Made by a program: the position numbers and the translations under genes. From assembly GCA_001766965.1 (NCBI GenBank), contig MEKM01000057.1, positions 379 through 8,795 on the forward strand: a DNA stretch of 8,417 nt. Direction: 5' to 3'. Origin of the DNA: Acidobacteria bacterium RIFCSPHIGHO2_01_FULL_67_28. Its GTDB lineage: Bacteria > Acidobacteriota > Terriglobia > Acidiferrales > 2-02-FULL-67-57. This document shows positions 1-5,579 of the stretch, in pieces. How positions within the stretch are numbered: position 1 is the stretch's first letter; each line of letters starts with the position of its first letter. The notes below the pieces were generated by a model, which did no database searches, was not told the origin of the DNA, and saw only the letters and a program-made list of their open reading frames with translations.

Positions 1-660
1 CACATGAAAGCGCTCAAGGCCATTGACCGCGGCCACTTCAAGGAAGAAGTTGTCCCGGTCGAAGTCAGCTACCGCGTGCTCAAGAACGGCAAGCCGGAGG
101 AAGAGAAGTTCGTCTTCGACACCGACGAAGGCCCGCGGCGGGACACGACGCGCGAAGCGCTGGCTGCCTTGAAGCCGGCCTTCCACGCCCAGGGCACCAT
201 CACCGCCGGCAACGCCTCGCAGATGAGCGATGGCGCTTCAGCCGCCGTGGTGATGAGCGCCGAACGCGCCAAGGCGCTCGGGCTCAAGCCGCTCGCCCGC
301 TTCGTCGCCTACGCCACTGCGGGCGTCGCGCCGGAAGAGATGGGCATCGGCCCGGCCAAGGCCATCCCCAAGGCGCTGAAGCTCGCCGGGCTGCGCCCGC
401 ACGACATTGACGTCATCGAGCTGAACGAAGCCTTCGCCGCCCAGGTGCTGGCGGTCTTCCGCCTGACCGAGTTCGACACCTCGCGGGTCAATCCGAACGG
501 CGGCGCGGTCGCGCTCGGCCACCCGCTCGGCTGCACGGGCTCGAAGCTCACCGCCAGCTTGCTCTACGAGCTGCGCCGCCAGCAGGCCCGCTACGGCATG
601 GTGACGATGTGCGTGGGCGGCGGCATGGGCGCCGCCGGCATCTTCGAGCGGCTCAACTGA
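1..660 (+). CDS. fadA: Acetyl-CoA C-acyltransferase (thiolase, FadA type), C-terminal part, cut by left window edge
   Basis: This is the 3' end of a thiolase, which cleaves 3-ketoacyl-CoA with CoA to release acetyl-CoA in the last step of beta-oxidation (or runs the reverse condensation). About 219 residues are visible, against roughly 390-430 for the whole family, so the N-terminal half with the acyl-accepting cysteine lies outside the window. The reading frame is open to base 1, so the ATG at 4 is probably internal. Visible hallmarks are NEAFAAQ in the C-terminal thiolase domain, the GHPLGCTG loop with its catalytic histidine (codon 520-522), and the terminal MCVGGGMGAAG segment with the second catalytic cysteine (codon 610-612). 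These C-terminal motifs closely recall Bacillus FadA, and a FadE-type dehydrogenase lies downstream, which supports a beta-oxidation role. A biosynthetic acetoacetyl-CoA thiolase cannot be fully excluded. Confidence 0.93.
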   Translation, partial: HMKALKAIDRGHFKEEVVPVEVSYRVLKNGKPEEEKFVFDTDEGPRRDTTREALAALKPAFHAQGTITAGNASQMSDGASAAVVMSAERAKALGLKPLARFVAYATAGVAPEEMGIGPAKAIPKALKLAGLRPHDIDVIELNEAFAAQVLAVFRLTEFDTSRVNPNGGAVALGHPLGCTGSKLTASLLYELRRQQARYGMVTMCVGGGMGAAGIFERLN

Positions 661-678
661 CTTGTTCCGGGAAGTTCT

Positions 679-765
679 GTCATTCTGAGCGAAGCGAAGA
701 ATCTCAATCTGCGATAAGGGCAGCGATTGAGATTCTTCGTCGCCCTGCGGGCTCCTCAGAATGAC
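679..765. repeat. Long imperfect inverted repeat (REP/MITE-like dispersed element)
   Basis: An 11-bp perfect outer stem pairs 679-689 with 755-765, and a 15-bp perfect inner stem pairs 695-709 with 725-739 around a 15-nt loop. Between the stems the right arm carries extra bases that form their own mini-hairpin (742-745 with 749-752), while the left arm has only 5 nt there. The arm text (CATTCTGAGCGAAGCGAAGA) recalls a family of short palindromic repeats that I associate with Acidobacteriota intergenic regions; this is from memory. There is no T-tract, so it is not a canonical intrinsic terminator. In RNA it would still fold strongly and could protect or separate the fadA transcript. Confidence 0.8.
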
Positions 766-783
766 ACCCGTTCGTGGAATGTT

Positions 784-808
784 GGGTGGGGACGAACCCC
801 GCCCCTAC
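784..808. repeat. Short GC-rich dispersed-repeat-like motif
   Basis: A G-run followed by a C-run (GGGG at 788-791, CCCC at 797-800 and again at 802-805) gives a small self-complementary block directly before the start of the next gene. On the opposite strand it begins GTAGGGGCGGGGTTCGTCCC, a type of sequence that I recall as repeated between genes in diverse environmental bacteria. The family assignment is from memory, and there is only one copy in this window. It falls in frame with the following gene and would add 15 meaningless residues if an upstream ATG at 774 were taken as the start. Confidence 0.4.
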
Positions 809-818
809 ACAAACAAGC

Positions 819-1271
819 ATGGCGAACCACACTGTCTGGTACTTTGCGTACGCGTCCAACATGAACCGCGGGCAGATGGCGCAGCGGGCGGGGTCGCTGG
901 CGGAAGAAAGAACCGCGCGGCTCGACAACTATGAGCTAAACTTCGACAAGATTGCCCGCGGGGGCACGGGCACGGCCAACATCGTGCCGGCCGAGGGCAA
1001 GACGGTGTGGGGAGTGCTGTACCGGGTGACGGAGCAGCAGTTGAAAGCGCTTGACCGCTTCGAGGGCGTCCCCGAGCACTACCGCCGCAGCGAGGTGACG
1101 GTGGTGGGTGGCGACGGCAAGAAAGTCGGCGCCCAGGTCTATCTCGCCCGCAAGGTGCGCAAGGGGCTGAAGCCCGACCGGCTCTATTTGCAAAAGATTA
1201 TCCAGGGTGCCGAAGAACACAGCCTCCCGGGCGACTACATCGAGCAGTTGAAGAGGTTTGAACCTGCTTGA
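819..1271 (+). CDS. Gamma-glutamylcyclotransferase-like protein (AIG2/GGCT family)
   Basis: This is a 150-residue protein of the GGCT/AIG2 fold, whose members release 5-oxoproline from gamma-glutamyl amines or peptides; it is probably cytosolic. The N-terminal substrate-loop motif reads YFAYASNM (residues 8-15), a variant of the usual Y-x-x-YGSN(L/M) with Ala for Gly. The likely catalytic glutamate is E82 in LDRFEGVPEHY, matching the conserved E-G-V motif of the family, and the C-terminal LPGDYIEQL is also typical. The start is placed at the ATG at 819. An in-frame ATG at 774 would add residues encoded only by the repeat block at 784-808. Neither start has a convincing ribosome binding site. 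The gene sits between two beta-oxidation genes and is flanked by different palindromic repeats, so it looks inserted rather than functionally linked. The true substrate cannot be told from the sequence. Confidence 0.85.
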   Translation: MANHTVWYFAYASNMNRGQMAQRAGSLAEERTARLDNYELNFDKIARGGTGTANIVPAEGKTVWGVLYRVTEQQLKALDRFEGVPEHYRRSEVTVVGGDGKKVGAQVYLARKVRKGLKPDRLYLQKIIQGAEEHSLPGDYIEQLKRFEPA

Positions 1272-1272
1272 G

Positions 1273-1329
1273 GTTCAGGCCACGGGCTTCCGCCCGTGGC
1301 ACCCAGCGGCGGAAGCCGCTGGGCTGAAC
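1273..1329. repeat. Three-way-junction repeat with two perfect hairpins
   Basis: Two adjacent 9-bp perfect hairpins are enclosed by a 6-bp outer stem. The outer stem pairs 1273-1278 with 1324-1329. Hairpin 1 pairs 1279-1287 with 1292-1300 and has loop TTCC. Hairpin 2 pairs 1302-1310 with 1315-1323 and has loop GGAA. The two loops with their flanks are complementary over 10 nt (1285-1294 with 1308-1317), so loop-loop contact or refolding is possible. It lies 2 to 58 bases after the GGCT-family stop codon and about 25 bases before the acyl-CoA dehydrogenase start. No T-tract follows. It resembles dispersed intergenic repeats that I recall from acidobacterial genomes. Confidence 0.8.
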
Positions 1330-1354
1330 GCGGGAAAAGATAGCGAGGACGAAC

Positions 1355-3148
<1,794 letters not shown>

Positions 3149-3152
3149 CCGG

Positions 3153-3653
3153 ATGCCCCGCCGACGCGCGGCGCCCGCGCCCGAATCGGGCGCGCCGGTC
3201 CGCCCGCCCTGGCTGCGGGAGCTGGCGGCGGGCTACCTGACGGTTTTCCCGAGAGTTTCACCGGAGCGGCGGCGCGGCCTCCAAGGTTTTTCCTTCCACC
3301 GGCGCCGCGGTCGGGAGCGCGCGGGAATCTTTGTTGGCTTTCTGACCGGGCCCGCGCCCGAGTGCGCGGTGTTCGCCTTCGTCGAGCCGGCCGGGGGCGC
3401 CCTGCATAAGCGGTTGGTGAGCGGCCCGAAGAGTTTGTTCCAGGAAACCTACGGCTTCGTGACCAAGTACACGGCGCGCCCGCCGCGCTTCGCGCTTCAC
3501 GACGAAGCCGCCGCGGCCCTGGTGCGCTCGGTCCTGCTGGCGGCTTTTTCCCGAAGCGAGCGCGAAAAGCACGCCCGCAACTTCTTCATGGAGACGCTGG
3601 CCTTGTTGCAGCGCACCGGGCTCCCGGAGAAGCTGGCCCGCGCGCTTGACTGA
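3153..3653 (+). CDS. Hypothetical protein of 166 residues, unrecognised
   Basis: I do not recognise this protein. The ATG lies 4 bases after the fadE stop codon, which suggests co-transcription or coupled translation. The frame is open upstream into fadE, but no ATG, GTG or TTG after residue 1 offers a better early start, and no good ribosome binding site is visible. The N-terminus (residues 1-20) is rich in Pro, Ala and Arg and probably disordered. The remainder looks like a compact mixed alpha/beta domain with a hydrophobic strand-like stretch (GIFVGFLTG, then AVFAFVEPAGG), an aromatic segment (LFQETYGFVTKYTARPPRF) and C-terminal helices. No signal peptide or membrane segment is visible. 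The first 40 bases include a strong GC hairpin (3176-3194). Reality of the gene is likely because the protein composition is ordinary and no competing + strand frame fills the gap. Confidence 0.6.
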   Translation: MPRRRAAPAPESGAPVRPPWLRELAAGYLTVFPRVSPERRRGLQGFSFHRRRGRERAGIFVGFLTGPAPECAVFAFVEPAGGALHKRLVSGPKSLFQETYGFVTKYTARPPRFALHDEAAAALVRSVLLAAFSRSEREKHARNFFMETLALLQRTGLPEKLARALD

Positions 3654-3701
3654 ATCGCCCGGTGTTTTCGTGTAGACTGGCGGGAACGGGAGGAGCCGAC
3701 C

Positions 3702-4409
3702 ATGAGTGTCTCCCTTGCCCTGGTCGCCGCGGTTCTTTTTCTCGGCGCCGCCCCGGCCGAGGTTCAGCTCGAGCAGGCAATCAAGAAGCTTGGAGGGAAG
3801 GACGAGCTTAGCCAGGAGAAGATCGCCTCCGGCCTGAAAGAGGCCTTGCAGGTGGGCACGGAGAACGCGGTGCGCTCGACCGGCAGGCCGGACGGCTACT
3901 TCGGCAACCCCAAGATCAGAATCCCGATGCCGGAGAAGCTGCAAACGATGGAAAAGGGCCTGCGCACCGTCGGCTACGGCGACCAGGTGGATGAGTTCGT
4001 CTTGAGCATGAACCGTGCCGCCGAGCGCGCCGCCCCCGAGGCCAAGGCCATCTTCTGGGACGCCATCCGCGAGATGAGCTTCCGCGACGCCCAGAAGATT
4101 TTGAACGGCAGCGACACCGCCGCCACCGAGTACTTCCGGCGCAAGACCACCGAGCGGCTGGCCGCCGCCTTCCGGCCCATCGTCTCCGACGCCATGAACC
4201 AAGTGGGCGTCACCCGGCAATACAAGGAGCTGGTGGGACGCGCCCGGTCCATCCCCTTCCTGAAGACGGAAGACCTCGACCTCGACGACTACGTGGTGGG
4301 CAAGGGGCTCGACGGATTGTTCTATGTACTCGGTGAAGAGGAACGCAAGATCCGCCGCGAGCCCGCCGCCCGCGTCACCGATTTGCTGAAGGATGTCTTC
4401 GGCCGGTAG
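3702..4409 (+). CDS. Exported DUF4197 family protein
   Basis: A 235-residue protein that matches my knowledge of the DUF4197 family, whose function is unknown. It has a short signal-peptide-like N-terminus without an obvious positive n-region; a likely cleavage is after A19 (APA, then E20), so the mature protein would be periplasmic. Recognisable family segments are GLKEALQVGTENAV, DGYFGNPKIRIPMPEKL, the MNRAAERAAPEAK helix, FWDAIREMSFRDAQKILNG and the well-conserved DTAATEYFRRKT. The start is well supported by GGGAGGA at 3688-3694, 7 nt before the ATG. The stop codon is 8 bases before the next gene, so the two form a probable operon. No catalytic residues can be proposed. The protein is helical and charged, with no further membrane segment, so a soluble periplasmic or lipid-facing role is possible, but that is speculation. 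Confidence 0.9.
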   Translation: MSVSLALVAAVLFLGAAPAEVQLEQAIKKLGGKDELSQEKIASGLKEALQVGTENAVRSTGRPDGYFGNPKIRIPMPEKLQTMEKGLRTVGYGDQVDEFVLSMNRAAERAAPEAKAIFWDAIREMSFRDAQKILNGSDTAATEYFRRKTTERLAAAFRPIVSDAMNQVGVTRQYKELVGRARSIPFLKTEDLDLDDYVVGKGLDGLFYVLGEEERKIRREPAARVTDLLKDVFGR

Positions 4410-4417
4410 AGGCGCCC

Positions 4418-5437
4418 ATGACCGAGAAAAGCCCGACGATCCTCGACTCCATCGGCCGCACGCCGCTGCTGCCGCTCGAGCTCCGGCACAACGGCGCCGC
4501 CTACCGGCTCTACTGCAAGGCCGAGTTCATGAACCCGACGGGGAGCGTCAAGGACCGCATCGCCTACTACATCATCGCGGAGGCGGAGAAGCGCGGCGAG
4601 CTGCGCCCGGGGACGACGATCGTCGAGTTGAGCAGCGGCAACACCGGCATCGCCCTGGCGCAGGTGGCGGCGGTAAAGGGCTACCGGCTGGTCATCCTGA
4701 TGCCGGAGCACATGAGCCAGGAGCGCATCCGGCTGTTGCAAAGCCTGGGGGCGGAGGTTTGCCTGACGCCGCAGGCTGACGGCTTCGCCGGGGCGCTGGC
4801 GCGGCTGCGGCAGATCCTCGAGAGCAGCGCCGAGGTCTACTGCCCGCGGCAGTTCGAGAACCCCGACAATCCCCGCGCCCACTACGAAACCACCGCGCCG
4901 GAAATCTGGGAGCAGATGGGCGGCGCGGCGGACGCCTTCGTGGACGGCGTAGGCACGGGCGGGACGCTGATGGGCGTGGGCCGCTTCCTGCGGGAGCGCA
5001 ACCCCCGCGTCTCGCTGGTGGCGGTCGAGCCCAGCGAGGCGGCGGTGATGAGCGGGGCCTGCGAGATCTGCGGCCACAAGATCGCCGGCATCGGCGACGG
5101 CTTCATCCCTGCGCTGATGGACATGAAGCTGGTGGACCAGGTGGAAGCGGTGGAGAGCAATGAGGCGGTCGCGATGGCCAAGCGCTTGAGCCGCGAGCAC
5201 GGCTTGCTCGTGGGAATCTCTGCGGGCGCCAACGTCCTGGCGGCGCTGCGCACGCTCGACCGGCTGGGGCGCGACAAGAAGGTAGTCACCGTGCTGCCCG
5301 ACCGCGCCGAGCGCTACTTCAGCACCGACCTTTACCTCCACTCCGAATCGCCGCCCTTACGCCGCTGCGCGACCTGCGGCAGCACCAGCCCCGAGCAGTG
5401 CCGCGACTCCGTCCTGCATTCGCGGACGGAGTCCTAG
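4418..5437 (+). CDS. PLP-dependent cysteine synthase / cystathionine beta-synthase family enzyme
   Basis: A 339-residue fold-type II PLP enzyme of the CysK/CysM/CBS group, which replaces the leaving group of an activated serine with a sulfur nucleophile, typically making cysteine from O-acetylserine and sulfide. The PLP lysine is K45 in NPTGSVKDR. The substrate loop is SSGNTG (residues 72-77; many CysK have TSGNTG), the phosphate loop is GTGGT (179-183), and GISAGAN (266-272) lines the active site. The core is normal in size, but the protein carries about 20 extra C-terminal residues with a Cys-x2-Cys-x7-Cys pattern (C317, C320, C328). There is no CBS-domain pair. The start follows GAGG at 4409-4412 with a 5-nt gap and overlaps the end of the DUF4197 gene's stop region, so translation is probably coupled. 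CysK, CysM or a CBS-like role cannot be separated by eye. Confidence 0.9.
   Translation: MTEKSPTILDSIGRTPLLPLELRHNGAAYRLYCKAEFMNPTGSVKDRIAYYIIAEAEKRGELRPGTTIVELSSGNTGIALAQVAAVKGYRLVILMPEHMSQERIRLLQSLGAEVCLTPQADGFAGALARLRQILESSAEVYCPRQFENPDNPRAHYETTAPEIWEQMGGAADAFVDGVGTGGTLMGVGRFLRERNPRVSLVAVEPSEAAVMSGACEICGHKIAGIGDGFIPALMDMKLVDQVEAVESNEAVAMAKRLSREHGLLVGISAGANVLAALRTLDRLGRDKKVVTVLPDRAERYFSTDLYLHSESPPLRRCATCGSTSPEQCRDSVLHSRTES
5405..5433 (+). terminator. Possible terminator-like hairpin at end of the cysteine synthase gene
   Basis: A perfect 10-bp inverted repeat (5405-5414 with 5424-5433, 9-nt loop) ends 1 base before the stop codon of the cysteine synthase gene. It could form a stable hairpin in the mRNA and end or protect the transcript before the tRNA gene. 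No T-tract follows, so it is not a canonical intrinsic terminator. It also encodes the last residues of the protein, including part of the odd tail. Confidence 0.3.
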
Positions 5438-5439
5438 AG

Positions 5440-5445
5440 TACAAT
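5440..5445 (+). promoter_or_regulatory. Possible -10 element for the tRNA-Leu gene
   Basis: TACAAT, five of six bases of the sigma-70-type consensus, lies 24 bases before the tRNA 5' end and just after the stop codon of the cysteine synthase gene. This is a sensible place for a tRNA promoter. No convincing -35 hexamer is seen at 16-18 bases upstream; the region there is the hairpin at 5405-5433. The call rests on one hexamer and its position. Confidence 0.35.
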
Positions 5446-5469
5446 CGGCACGAACTTCCAGTCCGTATT

Positions 5470-5555
5470 GCCCGGGTGGCGGAACCGGCAGACGCGAGGG
5501 ACTTAAAATCCCTTGAGGCGAAAGCCTCGTGTGGGTTCGACCCCCACCCCGGGCA
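5470..5555 (+). tRNA. tRNA-Leu (anticodon UAA)
   Basis: A full cloverleaf is visible. The 7-bp acceptor stem pairs 5470-5476 with 5548-5554, and the discriminator base is A5555. The anticodon stem pairs 5497-5501 with 5509-5513 around a seven-base loop with anticodon TAA at 5504-5506. The long class II variable arm has a 5-bp stem (5515-5519 with 5524-5528) closed by a GAAA tetraloop. The T stem pairs 5531-5535 with 5543-5547 around TTCGACC. The long variable arm and A discriminator are typical of leucine tRNA, which reads UUA (and UUG by wobble). The 3' CCA is not encoded and must be added by the CCA-adding enzyme. The gene ends 24 bases from the stop codon of the converging RHS gene. Confidence 0.97.
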
Positions 5556-5579
5556 CTTTTCGTTCAAGTACTTGTGGCT
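5556..5579. other. 24-bp convergent junction between tRNA-Leu and RHS gene
   Basis: This gap separates the tRNA 3' end from the stop codon of the opposite-strand RHS gene. It holds a TTTT run at 5557-5560, right after the tRNA, which may help end its transcript, and a perfect 10-bp palindrome CAAGTACTTG at 5565-5574. No clear terminator for the RHS gene is seen, so its transcript could run antisense through the tRNA. Confidence 0.5.

Noticed and set aside
774..818. Upstream ATG extension of the GGCT-family protein
   Set aside because: The extra 15 residues are encoded by the repeat block at 784-808 and do not belong to the family's fold, which starts right after the ATG at 819.
3646..3678. 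TTGACT and TAGACT as a promoter for the DUF4197 gene
   Set aside because: The -35-like hexamer is good, but the spacing is 21 bases and the -10 is weak, so it is not supported.
3258..4220. 320-codon open frame on the - strand across the unrecognised gene and the DUF4197 gene
   Set aside because: It runs opposite a recognised DUF4197 protein with a good ribosome binding site, and has low-complexity composition rich in Gly, Leu, Ala and Arg.
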